A stretch of DNA of 64,000 nucleotides from Corynebacterium confusum (GTDB lineage Bacteria > Actinomycetota > Actinomycetes > Mycobacteriales > Mycobacteriaceae). The notes beneath the pieces were generated by a model. That model saw only the letters and a program-made list of their open reading frames with translations, had not been told where the DNA came from and did no database searches. Positions 1-13,440 of the stretch are shown in pieces. The stretch lies in the NCBI RefSeq assembly GCF_030408715.1, contig NZ_CP047202.1, positions 372,001 through 436,000 on the forward strand. The letters are read 5' to 3'. The first letter of the stretch is position 1; each line of letters opens with the position of its first letter. The position numbers and the translations under genes were made by a program.

Positions 1-83
1 TCGGCGGCCACCCCGCCCGGCGGCGGGGTGCACGGCATGGGTGGCTGGAACTGCGCGGGCCGGATCCTGGGCCAGGTGCGAAG

Positions 84-391
84 CTAGATATCGTCCGGCA
101 GGCCGGCTTGGTGGGACGGCGTGGCGTCGTCGCCGCAGCCGGCAATCCACTGCCAGCCGAAGGGGGTGGAGGCTGGGTCCGCGTCCACCAAGGTATCCCA
201 GAACCAGGTCTCGCCTGCGCGCCAGTGGAGGCCTCGCGCCACCAGTCCGTCGCCGCGCCCAGCGGCCGGGCGGGGTAGGCGGCCGGCTCGTCCAGGACCA
301 CCGCGACCACGGGCCCGCGTTCGTTGGCCCAGGCCAGCGCCCGGTTATCGGGCAGGCGTAGATCGTCGCGAAACTACATCAGGCTAGTCAT
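84..391 (-). pseudogene. phr: Deoxyribodipyrimidine photolyase remnant
   Basis: Reading the minus strand from an ATG at 391, the start of a class I photolyase is visible (MTSLM, then FRDDLRLPDNRALAWA), but the Trp codon expected before FRDD is TAG (374-376). The frame continues through LDEPAAYPARPLGAA and then jumps, in another frame, to the family's C-terminal FAD/DNA-binding end (WFWDTLVDADPAS, GWQWIAGCGDDA), stopping at 84-86. Roughly the central three hundred residues of a normal protein of about 450-480 aa are missing. A nonsense codon, a large internal deletion and a frame change together make this a dead gene. The first 83 bases of the window hold nothing I can assign. Confidence 0.8.
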
Positions 392-450
392 GGGCCAAGC
401 CTACCAACGCCGCCCGAGCCGACGATTTTTTAAATCTGCAGGCCGGGTGT

Positions 451-461
451 TAGGGTATACA
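451..461 (+). promoter_or_regulatory. Candidate -10 region of the rplJL promoter
   Basis: TAGGGTATACA resembles the actinobacterial sigma-A -10 element and lies about 40 bases before the conserved L10 leader core. No convincing -35 is visible, only a T-rich run near 428. Confidence 0.35.
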
Positions 462-494
462 GCGAAGTTTGAACGGGAGGAATCCCGAGCTCAA

Positions 495-585
495 GTTTCA
501 CCGAAGACCGTTGGTCATCTTCCTGTTGGAAGGTCGAAGGTTTCCCATCCAAGGGGACGGCCCACGCAGGAGACACTTGTGCATC
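495..585 (+). ncRNA. Ribosomal protein L10 leader
   Basis: The sequence contains both hallmark blocks of the L10 leader (CGAAGACCGTTGGTCA near 502-517 and GGCCCACGCAGGAGACACT near 559-577). These form the kink-turn-containing structure to which L10(L12)4 binds. It sits in the 5' UTR of rplJ-rplL, the known location for autogenous control. Free L10-L12 complex is expected to repress its own operon here. Confidence 0.85.
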
Positions 586-598
586 ACATCTATGTGTG

Positions 599-627
599 CG
601 CCCTGTGCTCTTGCACGGGGCTTTTTT
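599..627 (+). terminator. Leader attenuator terminator before rplJ
   Basis: A CCCTGTGC / GCACGGGG stem with a four-base loop is followed by six or more T. It lies between the L10 leader and rplJ, so it can act only on transcripts about to enter rplJL. That fits an attenuator whose formation depends on L10 binding upstream. Confidence 0.75.
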
Positions 628-723
628 GATGCGACAACCGGGTGAGTTAAACCCCGCCCGGGACTTGCTAGAAAAAGCTCCGGCGGAAAAACAAGAGATG
701 TTTTGGAAGGAGGCGAGAGTAAG

Positions 724-1245
724 ATGGCAAACCCGAAGAACACCGCAGACCTGGCGGAGCTGAAGGGCAAGCTCGACGCTGCTGATGCGTTCGTGCTGAC
801 CGAGTACCGCGGCCTGACCGTGGCACAGCTTTCCGAGCTGCGTAACAACCTGGGCTTTGACGTTGACTACTCCGTCGCCAAGAACACCCTCTTCAAGATC
901 GCTGCCAAGGAAGCTGGCATCGAGGGTCTTGACGAGCACCTAGTCGGCCCGACCGCTATCGCCTTCATCAAGGGCGAGGCTGTCGACGCCGCCAAGGTGA
1001 TGAAGAAGTTCGCCGAGGATAACAACGCGTTCATCGTCAAGGGCGGTTACATGGACGGCAACGCTCTGACTGCCGACCAGGTCAAGGCCATTGCTGACCT
1101 TGACAACCGTGAGACCACGCTGGCCAAGCTGGCTGGCGCTATGAAGGGTTCTATGGCGAAGGCTGCCGCTCTCTTCAACGCTCCTGCAACCAAGGCCGTA
1201 CGTACCGTTGCGGCTCTGCAGGACAAGAAGGAAGCAGAAGCTTAA
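724..1245 (+). CDS. rplJ: 50S ribosomal protein L10
   Basis: Encodes 173 aa starting MANPKNTADLAELKGKLD. L10 anchors the flexible L12 stalk on the large subunit, where translational GTPases are recruited. An upstream in-frame ATG at 703 exists, but the start at 724 follows a clear GGAGG Shine-Dalgarno (709-713) and gives the family N-terminus. The C-terminal helix that binds L12 dimers is present, and the tail is Ala/Lys-rich. It is the first gene of the rplJ-rplL operon, controlled by the preceding leader and attenuator. Confidence 0.97.
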   Translation: MANPKNTADLAELKGKLDAADAFVLTEYRGLTVAQLSELRNNLGFDVDYSVAKNTLFKIAAKEAGIEGLDEHLVGPTAIAFIKGEAVDAAKVMKKFAEDNNAFIVKGGYMDGNALTADQVKAIADLDNRETTLAKLAGAMKGSMAKAAALFNAPATKAVRTVAALQDKKEAEA

Positions 1246-1325
1246 GAATTCGCGCACAACCTGCGCAACAACTACACCACTACCGAGTCGCTATCGCAGC
1301 GCTCACATAAGAAAGGATGCTTACC

Positions 1326-1715
1326 ATGGCTAAGCTCACCAAGGACGAGCTCATTGAAGCTTTCAAGGAAATGACCCTCATCGAGCTCTCCGAGTTCGTC
1401 AAGGAATTCGAAGAGGTCTTCGACGTTGAGGCTGCCGCTCCGGTTGCCGCTGCTGTTCCGGGCGCTCCGGCTGCCGGTGGCGACGCTGCTGCTGAGGAGA
1501 AGGACGAGTTCGACGTCGTTCTGACCGACGCTGGCGCCAAGAAGATCGGCGTCATCAAGGCTGTCCGCGAGATCGTATCCGGCCTGGGCCTGAAGGAAGC
1601 CAAGGAGCTCGTCGAGTCCGCTCCGAAGGCCATCCTGGAAGGCGCCAACAAGGACGACGCCGAGGCCGCCAAGACCAAGCTGGAAGAGGCTGGCGCTTCC
1701 GTCGAGCTGAAGTAG
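1326..1715 (+). CDS. rplL: 50S ribosomal protein L7/L12
   Basis: Encodes 129 aa. The N-terminal dimerisation helix ([20 protein letters not shown]) is followed by an Ala/Pro/Gly-rich hinge (about residues 38-58). The globular GTPase-binding C-terminal domain carries [12 protein letters not shown] and [12 protein letters not shown]. The start at 1326 is preceded by GAAAGGA. Eighty bases separate it from rplJ with no terminator between, so the two are co-transcribed, and a strong terminator follows. Confidence 0.97.
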   Translation: MAKLTKDELIEAFKEMTLIELSEFVKEFEEVFDVEAAAPVAAAVPGAPAAGGDAAAEEKDEFDVVLTDAGAKKIGVIKAVREIVSGLGLKEAKELVESAPKAILEGANKDDAEAAKTKLEEAGASVELK

Positions 1716-1767
1716 TCTCAACTAGACTCACTTCGGCTTCGGCCTAAGCCTTCTTAAGGCTTTAACC

Positions 1768-1815
1768 ACCTCCGCCTGCCCCGAATCACCGCGGGAGCAG
1801 GCGGAGGTCTTTTTA
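1768..1815 (+). terminator. Intrinsic terminator after rplL
   Basis: A twelve-base-pair stem (ACCTCCGCCTGC / GCAGGCGGAGGT) is followed by TCTTTTTA. It ends the rplJL operon. Confidence 0.9.
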
Positions 1816-1892
1816 TGTCTCCACACAGCGGCGGGGGAGAGGTCGCGCGCTAGAAACGGGTGTTTCGTTATCAACCGGCAATTGCTGGGTTG

Positions 1893-1898
1893 TAAGAT
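1893..1898 (+). promoter_or_regulatory. -10 element of the DUF3068 gene
   Basis: TAAGAT ends eight bases before the ATG at 1907. Initiation about seven bases downstream of a -10 would make the mRNA leaderless or nearly so, which agrees with the lack of a Shine-Dalgarno before this gene. Confidence 0.5.
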
Positions 1899-1906
1899 GC
1901 TGTACC

Positions 1907-2890
1907 ATGCTGCCCAAATCCCGCATCATCTCCGTGATCGTTCTAGGCCTCGGCATCGCTTTGATCGCCGCGGGCGCGCTCGCGCCTGTCTTCCTAGACC
2001 TGCGGGCCAAGCTGCCGCTGGACGCCGAACACACCACCTTTAGCTTCAGCGACCCGGACGGCCGGGCGCAGACCACAAGCGAAGAGGGGACGCAGCCCTA
2101 CGAGGGTCCGCTGGCCTACCAGCTGCACTACGACACCGTGGATCCCTCCGGCAAGGAGGACGCCTCCCTGCGGGTCGGGCAGACCACCGTGCGCGGCACC
2201 GAGGCCGAAGCCGGCGACGTGGAGAACCTGGTCAGTGCCCAGGTGTGGAACTTCCCCGTCGACCGTGTCAGCGGCGCGGCGCAAGACAAGGCGCGCCTGA
2301 ACCACACGATTGCCTCGCCGGCGGCCGAGGTGGCCGTGGACGGCTACTGGCTGAAGTTCCCCTCGGAGGCGGAAAAGACCACCTACCCGGTCTTCGACCC
2401 GACCCTGCGCCAGGCCGAAGACGCCGTCTTCGCCGAGGAACAGGAGATAGACGGCCGGGAGATCTACCGCTACGACCAGGAGATCGCGCCGGTCAATGTC
2501 GCCACGCTGTACGCGGGGATGGGCAACACTACCCAGTTCGAAACCCCCGACGGCGGAACGGAGCCCGGCTACCTGTTCCACTCCGGCAAGCGCAGCATCT
2601 ACGTCGACCACGCCACCGGCATGGTGGTGGGCATGGATCTGGACATCGACGACTATTATGGCACCCGGGAGGGCGAGCGTCGCGCGGACGCCTTCGTCTT
2701 CCAGGCCTCCACATCTGACGAGGATCGCGGCCAGCTCATTGAGCAGGCCGGCCAGATTCCGGATCCGCAGGCCGCGAACATCGCGCGCTGGATTGGCCTC
2801 GGCCTAGGCGTTGTCTTGACCATCATCGGGCTGCTAGGAATCTTAGGGGTTTTCGGTCCGCGCGGCCAGAAGGCCAAGCGGGCTCTCTGA
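1907..2890 (+). CDS. DUF3068 / porin PorA-family membrane-anchored protein
   Basis: Encodes 327 aa with one hydrophobic segment near each end (about residues 8-28 and 293-318) and a large extracytoplasmic domain between. This is the architecture of the DUF3068 family, which databases call PorA-like in Corynebacteriales. The family's role is not established; 'porin' is a family label and not something I can read here. The usual corynebacterial position between rplL and rpoB is kept. No Shine-Dalgarno precedes the ATG and a -10 lies eight bases upstream, so translation is probably leaderless. The C-terminal tail is short and basic (RGQKAKRAL). Confidence 0.8.
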   Translation: MLPKSRIISVIVLGLGIALIAAGALAPVFLDLRAKLPLDAEHTTFSFSDPDGRAQTTSEEGTQPYEGPLAYQLHYDTVDPSGKEDASLRVGQTTVRGTEAEAGDVENLVSAQVWNFPVDRVSGAAQDKARLNHTIASPAAEVAVDGYWLKFPSEAEKTTYPVFDPTLRQAEDAVFAEEQEIDGREIYRYDQEIAPVNVATLYAGMGNTTQFETPDGGTEPGYLFHSGKRSIYVDHATGMVVGMDLDIDDYYGTREGERRADAFVFQASTSDEDRGQLIEQAGQIPDPQAANIARWIGLGLGVVLTIIGLLGILGVFGPRGQKAKRAL

Positions 2891-2963
2891 GGCTAAGCCT
2901 GGGCCTCGTCCCCCTCAGCGTTCGCGACTAGGGGCCCGGGGCACATAGACGATCGCGCGCTTC

Positions 2964-2992
2964 TTTACAAATCGCCGGAATTGATATAGGCT
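2964..2992 (+). promoter_or_regulatory. Candidate rpoBC promoter
   Basis: TTTACA (2964-2969) and TAGGCT (2987-2992) are spaced by 17 bases, about 190 bases before rpoB. A second, less well spaced candidate is TTGACA at 3062-3067 with TATCTG at 3082-3087. The gap from 2891 to 3177 holds no gene. Confidence 0.5.
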
Positions 2993-3177
2993 GTTTCGTT
3001 GCGCTGGAATCCGGATCCCCAGTGCACATTTAGCCTTGGCACGTGGTGATGGTAAAGCGACTTGACAAGGTGATTTTGTGCTATCTGAGCCCGCTGATTC
3101 CACAGCAGACCGAATGCTAAATCTACCAGCGGTTTTGCTTGCTCGCCCCTCCCAGGTGGGGAAGTGATCCGCGTGAG

Positions 3178-6675
<3,498 letters not shown>

Positions 6676-6786
6676 CGACTCTGCTTTAGGTCCGCCGCTG
6701 GTTTTCCCAGCGGCGGGCAAGGAAACAAGTTACTTTTTCAAATGCCAACAATTCCTCGTTAAACGAGGATGAAAGGGAGAATTTAC

Positions 6787-9700
6787 GTGTTCGACGTAAA
6801 CCTCTTCGACGAGCTCCGCATTGGTCTGGCCACCGCTGAAGACATCCGTCGCTGGTCCAAGGGCGAGGTCAAAAAGCCCGAGACCATCAACTACCGAACC
6901 CTGAAGCCGGAGAAGGACGGCCTGTTCTGCGAGCGCATCTTCGGGCCGACCCGCGACTGGGAGTGCGCCTGCGGTAAGTACAAGCGCGTGCGTTACAAGG
7001 GCATCATCTGCGAGCGGTGCGGCGTCGAGGTCACCAAGTCCAAGGTCCGCCGTGAGCGCATGGGCCACCTCGAGCTGGCCGCTCCGGTTACCCACATCTG
7101 GTACTTCAAGGGTGTGCCCTCCCGCTTGGGCTACCTGTTGGATCTCGCTCCGAAGGATCTGGAGCGCATCATCTACTTCGCGGCCAACATCATCACATCC
7201 GTGGATGAAGAGGCCCGCCACAACGACATGTCCACCCTCGAGGGTGAGATGCTGCTCGAGAAGAAGGACGTGGAGGACGACACCGAGGCAGAAATCGCCG
7301 AGCGTGCGTCCAAGCTCGAGGCCGACCTGGCTGAGCTGGAGGAAGCCGGCGCCAAGGCGGACGCCCGCCGTAAGGTCCAGAACGCTGCGGACAAGGAGAT
7401 GCAGCACGTCCGCGAGCGCGGCGAGCGCGAGGTCGCTCGCTTGGACGAAATCTGGAACACCTTCGTCAAGCTGGCTCCGAAGCAGATGATCATCGACGAG
7501 AATATCTACGAAGAGCTCGTCGACCGCTACGAGGACTACTTCACCGGCGGCATGGGCGCGGAAGCCATCCAGACGCTCATCCGCAACTTTGACCTGGAGG
7601 CCGAGGCTGAGGTCCTGCGCGAGACCATCAACAACGGCAAGGGCCAGAAGAAGATGCGCGCCCTGAAGCGCCTGAAGGTCGTCGCCGCGTTCCTGCGTTC
7701 CGGCAACGACCCGGCCGGCATGGTGTTGGACGCTATCCCGGTCATCCCGCCGGAGCTGCGCCCGATGGTGCAGCTGGACGGTGGCCGTTTCGCCACCTCC
7801 GACCTGAACGACCTGTACCGCCGCGTGATCAACCGCAACAACCGCCTCAAGCGCATGATGGATCTGGGCGCGCCCGAGATCATCGTGAACAATGAGAAGC
7901 GCATGCTGCAGGAGTCCGTGGACGCGCTGTTCGACAACGGCCGCCGCGGCCGTCCGGTCACCGGCCCGGGCTCCCGCCCGCTGAAATCCCTGTCCGACCT
8001 GCTCAAGGGCAAGCAGGGCCGCTTCCGTCAGAACCTGCTGGGTAAGCGCGTGGACTACTCCGGCCGTTCGGTTATTATCGTCGGCCCGCAGCTGAAGCTG
8101 CACGAGTGCGGTCTGCCGAAGCTGATGGCGCTCGAGCTCTTCAAGCCTTTCGTCATGAAGCGCCTGGTGGAAAACGACTACGCGCAGAACATCAAGTCCG
8201 CTAAGCGCATGGTGGAGCGCCAGCGCTCCGAAGTCTGGGACGTGCTGGAGCAGGCCATTTCTGAGCACCCGGTGCTGCTGAACCGCGCGCCGACCCTGCA
8301 CCGCCTGGGCATCCAGGCCTTCGAGCCGAAGCTGGTTGAGGGCAAGGCCATTCAGCTGCACCCGCTGGCTTGTGAAGCCTTCAACGCCGACTTCGACGGT
8401 GACCAGATGGCAGTCCACCTGCCGCTGTCCGCCGAGGCCCAGGCCGAGGCCCGCGTGCTCATGCTGGCCTCCAACAACATTCTGTCCCCGGCCTCCGGTA
8501 AGCCGCTGGCTATGCCGCGCCTGGATATGGTCACCGGTCTGTACTACCTGACCATGGACAAGACCGAGGACGAGATCGGCGGCGAGGGTCGCTTCCACGA
8601 GGCGGAGACCGACAAGCCGGCCACCGGCGTCTACTCCTCCTACGCAGAGGCGCTCATGGCGCGCGACCGTGGCGTCGTGGGCTTGCAGGCCCCGATCAAG
8701 GTGCGCATCGACCACCTGCGTCCGCCGGAGGACATCGAGGCCGAGCAGTTCCCGGATGGCTGGGAGCGTGGCCAGGCCTGGCTGGCGGAGACCACCATCG
8801 GCCGCATCATGTTCAACGAGCTGCTGCCGTGGAACTACCCGTACCTCGAGGGCGTCATGGTCCGTAAGGGCGGGTCCGGCAATAAAGTGCTGCTGGGTGA
8901 CGTGATCAACGATCTCGCAGTCAAGTACCCGATGATTACCGTGGCTCAGGTCTTGGACAAGATGAAGGACGCCGGCTTCTACTGGGCTACCCGTTCCGGC
9001 GTGACCATCACCATGTCCGACGTTCTGGTTCTGCCGAACAAGACCGAGATCCTGGAGTCCTATGAGAAGGAAGCCGAGCGGATCGAGCGCAAGTACTGGG
9101 TGCAGGGCGCCCTGACCGAGCGCGAACGCTACGACCGCCTGGTTGAGCTCTGGAAGGACGCCACCGACACCGTGGGTAACGCGGTGGAGAACCTCTACCC
9201 GGATGACAACCCGATCCCGATGATCGTTAAGTCCGGTGCGGCCGGTAACATGCGTCAGATCTGGACGCTGGCCGGCATGAAGGGCATGGTCGTGAACTCC
9301 AAGGGTGACTACATCACCCGTCCGATTAAGACCTCCTTCCGTGAAGGCCTGTCGGTGTTGGAGTACTTCAACAACTCGCACGGTTCCCGTAAGGGCCTGG
9401 CGGATACCGCGCTGCGTACCGCCGACTCGGGCTACCTGACCCGTCGTCTGGTCGACGTGGCCCAGGACGTCATCGTCCGCGAAGAAGACTGCGGCACCCG
9501 CCAGGGCGTGCGCGTGCCGATCGGCACCGAGGTCGCCGAGGGCCAGTACACGGTTCATGAGCTGTGGGAGACCTCTGCTTCCGGCCGCGTGGTGGCTAGC
9601 GACGTCAAGGACGCCGATGGCAACGTGCTGGCTGAGGCCGGCTCCGACCTGACCGAGAGCCTGACCAACAAGCTGGTCCAGGCTGGCGTGCAGGAGATCA

Positions 9701-10779
9701 AGGTCCGCTCCGTGCTGACCTGCCAGACCCCGGCTGGTGTCTGTGCTAAGTGCTACGGCAAGTCCATGGCTTCCGGCCACCTGGTCGATATCGGCGAGGC
9801 CGTCGGTATTGTGGCCGCCCAGTCGATTGGTGAGCCGGGTACCCAGCTGACCATGCGTACTTTCCACCAGGGCGGTGTCGGCGGCGATATTACCGGCGGT
9901 CTGCCGCGCGTGCAGGAGCTCTTCGAGGCCCGTAACCCGAAGAACCGCGCCCCGATCGCCTCTGTGGACGGCACCGTGTCCCTGTCGGACGAGGGCAACT
10001 TCTGGACCCTGACCATCACTCCGGACGATGGTTCGGACAACGTGGTCTACGAGAAGCTGTCGAAGCGCCAGGGCCTGGCTCAGGTGCGCCGCCCGATGGA
10101 GTCCAACCCGGACGCCATGATCGAGCGTTCCCTGCGCGACGGCGACCACGTCGTCACCGGCGAGCGCCTGATGCGCGGTGCGGCCGACCCGCACGACGTC
10201 CTGGAGGTCCTGGGTCGCCGTGGCGTGGAGAAGCACCTCATCGACGAGGTCCAGGCCGTGTACCGGACCCAGGGTGTGGCTATCCACGACAAGCACATCG
10301 AGATCATCATCCGCCAGATGCTGCGCCGTGGCACGGTCATCGAGGCCGGCTCGACCGAGTTCCTGCCGGGCACCCTGGTGGACCTGTCCGAGGCCAAGCA
10401 GATCAACGCCGCGCAGGTGGCCGAGGGCGGCGAGCCCGCTCAGCTGCGCAGTGAGATCATGGGTATCACCAAGGCCTCCCTGGCTACCGAGTCCTGGCTG
10501 TCCGCCGCCTCCTTCCAGGAGACCACCCGCGTGCTTACCGATGCCGCTATCAACAAGCGCTCCGATAAGCTTATCGGTCTCAAGGAGAACGTGATCATCG
10601 GTAAGCTGATCCCGGCCGGTACCGGTATTTCCCGCTACCGCAACATCACTGTGAAGCCGACGGAGGCCGCCCGCAACGCGGCGTACTCCATCCCGACCTA
10701 CAGCGATACCATCTACAGCGACGACAGCTTCGGTGAGTTCACCGGCGCTTCCGTGCCGCTGGAGGAGGACTTCTTCTAA
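6787..10779 (+). CDS. rpoC: DNA-directed RNA polymerase beta' subunit
   Basis: Encodes 1330 aa. The GTG at 6787 follows GAAAGGGAGA and gives the family start [15 protein letters not shown]; the ATG at 6769 overlaps that Shine-Dalgarno and is less likely. The N-terminal zinc ribbon (CACG, then CERC, about residues 60-78) is complete. The catalytic Mg-binding NADFDGDQ lies at about residues 533-540. The trigger-loop region ([19 protein letters not shown]) and a second zinc site ([11 protein letters not shown]) are intact. The C-terminus is acidic and aromatic (PLEEDFF). It is co-transcribed with rpoB and ended by a strong terminator. Confidence 0.97.
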   Translation: MFDVNLFDELRIGLATAEDIRRWSKGEVKKPETINYRTLKPEKDGLFCERIFGPTRDWECACGKYKRVRYKGIICERCGVEVTKSKVRRERMGHLELAAPVTHIWYFKGVPSRLGYLLDLAPKDLERIIYFAANIITSVDEEARHNDMSTLEGEMLLEKKDVEDDTEAEIAERASKLEADLAELEEAGAKADARRKVQNAADKEMQHVRERGEREVARLDEIWNTFVKLAPKQMIIDENIYEELVDRYEDYFTGGMGAEAIQTLIRNFDLEAEAEVLRETINNGKGQKKMRALKRLKVVAAFLRSGNDPAGMVLDAIPVIPPELRPMVQLDGGRFATSDLNDLYRRVINRNNRLKRMMDLGAPEIIVNNEKRMLQESVDALFDNGRRGRPVTGPGSRPLKSLSDLLKGKQGRFRQNLLGKRVDYSGRSVIIVGPQLKLHECGLPKLMALELFKPFVMKRLVENDYAQNIKSAKRMVERQRSEVWDVLEQAISEHPVLLNRAPTLHRLGIQAFEPKLVEGKAIQLHPLACEAFNADFDGDQMAVHLPLSAEAQAEARVLMLASNNILSPASGKPLAMPRLDMVTGLYYLTMDKTEDEIGGEGRFHEAETDKPATGVYSSYAEALMARDRGVVGLQAPIKVRIDHLRPPEDIEAEQFPDGWERGQAWLAETTIGRIMFNELLPWNYPYLEGVMVRKGGSGNKVLLGDVINDLAVKYPMITVAQVLDKMKDAGFYWATRSGVTITMSDVLVLPNKTEILESYEKEAERIERKYWVQGALTERERYDRLVELWKDATDTVGNAVENLYPDDNPIPMIVKSGAAGNMRQIWTLAGMKGMVVNSKGDYITRPIKTSFREGLSVLEYFNNSHGSRKGLADTALRTADSGYLTRRLVDVAQDVIVREEDCGTRQGVRVPIGTEVAEGQYTVHELWETSASGRVVASDVKDADGNVLAEAGSDLTESLTNKLVQAGVQEIKVRSVLTCQTPAGVCAKCYGKSMASGHLVDIGEAVGIVAAQSIGEPGTQLTMRTFHQGGVGGDITGGLPRVQELFEARNPKNRAPIASVDGTVSLSDEGNFWTLTITPDDGSDNVVYEKLSKRQGLAQVRRPMESNPDAMIERSLRDGDHVVTGERLMRGAADPHDVLEVLGRRGVEKHLIDEVQAVYRTQGVAIHDKHIEIIIRQMLRRGTVIEAGSTEFLPGTLVDLSEAKQINAAQVAEGGEPAQLRSEIMGITKASLATESWLSAASFQETTRVLTDAAINKRSDKLIGLKENVIIGKLIPAGTGISRYRNITVKPTEAARNAAYSIPTYSDTIYSDDSFGEFTGASVPLEEDFF

Positions 10780-10820
10780 AGGAAGCACTCCCGCGGTCTA
10801 ACCGCACACATTCGGTCTGC

Positions 10821-10868
10821 ACAGTGGCCCCGCACCTCCTTCACGGGAGGCTGCGGGGCCGCTGTCTT
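10821..10868 (+). terminator. Terminator after rpoC
   Basis: A long imperfect hairpin (ACAG, GGCCCCGCA and CCTCC pairing with GGAGG, TGCGGGGCC and CTGT) ends in CTGTCTTTG. The T run is weak, so it may also serve the convergent minus-strand operon that ends at 10925. Confidence 0.7.
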
Positions 10869-10924
10869 TGTGATCCGCCCCTAACCTTGCCAGGGCCTCT
10901 GATGCCCCGCCCGAGGGAGGGGCG

Positions 10925-11569
10925 CTAGAGCCAGCCGTTGTCCTCGGCCGCGGCGACGGCGGCGTGCCGGTTGCCGGTGGCTGTCTTGGTCATGATGGCG
11001 GACAGGTGATTGCGCACGGTGCCCTCGCTCAAATGCAGGGCCGCGGCGATGTCGCGCACGCTGTGGTGCTCAGTGGCGGCGTGGCAGACCTCTACCTCGC
11101 GCTGGGTGAGCGGGTTGGGCGGGCTGAAGAGGGCTCGCTCGGCCAGCTCCGGATCGATGACGCGGTGGCCGGCGTGGATGCGGCGTACGGCTTCGGCCAG
11201 GGAATCCGGAGGGGTGTCCTTCATGATGAAGCCGGAGGCCCCGGCGGCCAGTGCGCGCTGCAGGTAGCCGGTGCGCCCGAAGGTGGTCACGATAAGAACG
11301 CGGGCCTTGCCGGCTCCCAGCAGTCCTGCGTTGCGCAGCTCTTTGCTCGCTTGCAGGCCGCTGGTGCCGGGCATCTCAATATCCATGATGAGCACGTCCG
11401 GTCGACACTGGCGTACCTGGGAGACGATCTGCGCGCCGTCGGCGGCCTCGCCCACAACCTCGAGGTCTCCCTGAAGGCTCAGCAGCGCGGCGAGCGCCCC
11501 GCGGACCAGGTGTTGGTCGTCCGCGATGAAAACCTTGATGGGGGCCTTGGCTCCACAGTCTTTAGTCAT
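10925..11569 (-). CDS. NarL/FixJ-family response regulator
   Basis: Encodes 214 aa with a receiver domain (residues 11-125; phospho-acceptor Asp63 in IMDIEMP, acidic pair in IADD, Lys in IMKDT) and a LuxR-type helix-turn-helix (LTQREVEVCHAA, LSEGTVRNHLSAIMTKT). It overlaps the histidine kinase gene by an ATGA junction (11566-11569), so the two are translationally coupled. It probably controls the ABC exporter encoded upstream in the same operon, binding the palindrome at 14335-14350. The stimulus is not evident from sequence. Confidence 0.88.
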   Translation of the reverse strand: MTKDCGAKAPIKVFIADDQHLVRGALAALLSLQGDLEVVGEAADGAQIVSQVRQCRPDVLIMDIEMPGTSGLQASKELRNAGLLGAGKARVLIVTTFGRTGYLQRALAAGASGFIMKDTPPDSLAEAVRRIHAGHRVIDPELAERALFSPPNPLTQREVEVCHAATEHHSVRDIAAALHLSEGTVRNHLSAIMTKTATGNRHAAVAAAEDNGWL

Positions 11570-12627
11570 GGCATTTCCACCTCAATCCGGGTTCCTCGGT
11601 CTGGTTGGGAAGTGATGCTCAACGTACCGCCGGCGTCTTCGACTCGGGCGCGCAGGCCCGTTAGCCCGTTGCCCGGGGAGATCGTGTGGCCGATGCCGTC
11701 GTCGCCGACGATGAGACGTGTGGGCGTGACCTCGATCCAGGCCCGGCGGGCCCCGGCGTGGCGGAGGATATTGGTCGTGGCCTCGCGTACCGCCCAGGCG
11801 AACACGGCCTGATTCTCAGCGGCGATCTCCTGGGCACGGGAGGGCTCCGGGGCACGGGCGGCGATGCCCGCGGCGTGTAGCGCATTTTCGGCATTGGCTA
11901 GCTCCACCGCCAGCTGCGGCTGGCGCAAAGCGGTCACGGTGGCGCGCACCTCGTCCAGGGAGGAGCGCGTCAGCTCGCTGATGGCGCGCAGCTCCTCCTC
12001 GGCCTTTTCCGGAGCGAACTGGAGCTGCCGCCGGGCTAGTTCGGACTTGAGGTTGATGACGGTCAGGGACTGCCCCAACAGATCGTGGATGTCGCTGGCG
12101 ATGGTCTCGCGCTCGCGCGCCAGTCGGAAGCGGCTCTCGGCGCTGCGCTCCGCGGCCTTCCTATCCTCGAGGGTCTTGTTGAGCACCATGAACGCCGGGG
12201 TGCACACTGCGAGGCCGCCCAGGACGAAGGCATTCGGCGGCTGGAAGATGATCAGGAGGATCACCGTGAAACCGGCTCCGCAACCGACCATGGCGTAGCC
12301 GGTCATCCCAGGCGTGGCGTAGAGGAAGACGGCCATGAAATAGGGCAGGAAGACCAGCACGTACCAGCCGATAAGCGGTAGGAGGGCTAGCGGACCGATC
12401 AGCAGGACGGCGCACCAGGTGAGCACGAAGAGGGGCAGGCGCCGGCGGGGTACTGATGCGTAGTAGCCGGAGCCTAGGGTGTCGGCGAGGGCGAAAAACA
12501 CAAAGCCGGCAGCGACGGTTGCTAGGGCTGTGCCGTTGAGTTCCGAGAACAGCAAGGGCACGAAGGAAAACAGCAAGAAGACGAGCCAGATGCTGCTCTT
12601 GGTGGCGTCGCTGCGGGAGAAGTGCAT
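11566..12627 (-). CDS. Membrane sensor histidine kinase (HisKA_3 type)
   Basis: Encodes 353 aa. Several hydrophobic segments fill residues 12-150. A DHp helix follows with the phospho-acceptor His181 (ASDIHDLLGQS), then an ATPase domain (REATTNILRHA for the N box, VGDDGIG for the G1 box, NGLTGLRARVED). This is the DesK/LiaS-like layout that pairs with NarL-type regulators. I chose the ATG at 12627 because the frame upstream overlaps the ABC permease gene. The sensor has almost no extracytoplasmic loops, which suggests sensing within or through the membrane or through the ABC exporter. Confidence 0.85.
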   Translation of the reverse strand: MHFSRSDATKSSIWLVFLLFSFVPLLFSELNGTALATVAAGFVFFALADTLGSGYYASVPRRRLPLFVLTWCAVLLIGPLALLPLIGWYVLVFLPYFMAVFLYATPGMTGYAMVGCGAGFTVILLIIFQPPNAFVLGGLAVCTPAFMVLNKTLEDRKAAERSAESRFRLARERETIASDIHDLLGQSLTVINLKSELARRQLQFAPEKAEEELRAISELTRSSLDEVRATVTALRQPQLAVELANAENALHAAGIAARAPEPSRAQEIAAENQAVFAWAVREATTNILRHAGARRAWIEVTPTRLIVGDDGIGHTISPGNGLTGLRARVEDAGGTLSITSQPDRGTRIEVEMP

Positions 12628-12635
12628 GAGGCGGT

Positions 12636-13424
12636 TTAACGTCCCTTCTGGCGGCGGTTGAGCAGTATGAAGGTGATTACGAAGATAGCAGCCCAGGCGG
12701 CGATGTTTGCTAGGGCATTGGGGAGGGCTTCTTCGTGGTAGTAGGGTTCGTCGGAGATTATTTGTACCCCGTCTGTGAGGGGGTAGTTGGCTAGGGCGTT
12801 GGCGCCGTAGAGGGGCGTGAAGCGCCCGAAGTCGAGCATACCGGCGCTGAGGGGCATCAACATGTTGGCGGCGAAGGCGAAGACTACGATGAGCGTGGAG
12901 GCTATCGTAATCGCGCTGTCGGAGCGGAAAAGCTCCCCGAAGGCCATGCCGTAGACGCCGAAGGGCAGAGAAACGGCGATGCAGACAAAGAAGCAGGCGG
13001 CCCACGCGCCCGCAGTCATAGTGGCACCGGTCAGGGCGCCGGCGATGAAAACAGCCACTACGGGGAGGGTGCAGCGCAGCGCCAAGGACAGCACCTGGGC
13101 GGTCAGGTAGTGGCCCGGGGTGGTGGGGGTAAGCGCTAGTTGGCGGCCCCAACCACTGCGGCTTTCCACGACCGTGCCTCCGGCCGCCGCGGTCGCGGCG
13201 ATGACCGCGCCGTAAAGCGCCATGGAGACCATGACGAAGGCTTTCGGGTTGCCGTGCGCAAAGTCCGGCATGGACGAATAGTCCTGCAGTGCTCCGAAGA
13301 GCAGGTAGAAGCCGACTGGCATGATGACAGTGAAAAAGACGTTGGTGAAATCCCGGAAGGCGCGCTTGAGGTTTAGCGCCGTCAGGGAGCGGACAGGCGT
13401 GGCAGCGGATGCGGTGGTAGTCAT
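12636..13424 (-). CDS. ABC-2 type exporter permease
   Basis: Encodes 262 aa with about six hydrophobic segments. This fits the ABC-2 permease family, which forms exporters with a separately encoded ATPase. The start ATG at 13424 follows GAAAGGAATTACAGGA. The gene is the second of the minus-strand operon ATPase-permease-kinase-regulator and lies 16 bases after the ATPase gene. ABC-2/TCS modules of this layout commonly export antibiotics, antimicrobial peptides or lipids; the substrate here is unknown. Confidence 0.82.
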   Translation of the reverse strand: MTTTASAATPVRSLTALNLKRAFRDFTNVFFTVIMPVGFYLLFGALQDYSSMPDFAHGNPKAFVMVSMALYGAVIAATAAAGGTVVESRSGWGRQLALTPTTPGHYLTAQVLSLALRCTLPVVAVFIAGALTGATMTAGAWAACFFVCIAVSLPFGVYGMAFGELFRSDSAITIASTLIVVFAFAANMLMPLSAGMLDFGRFTPLYGANALANYPLTDGVQIISDEPYYHEEALPNALANIAAWAAIFVITFILLNRRQKGR

Positions 13425-13440
13425 TCCTGTAATTCCTTTC

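Noticed and set aside
6730..10788. Very long open frame on the minus strand opposite rpoC
   Set aside because: Same reason: an antisense shadow of a highly conserved gene with no recognisable protein features.
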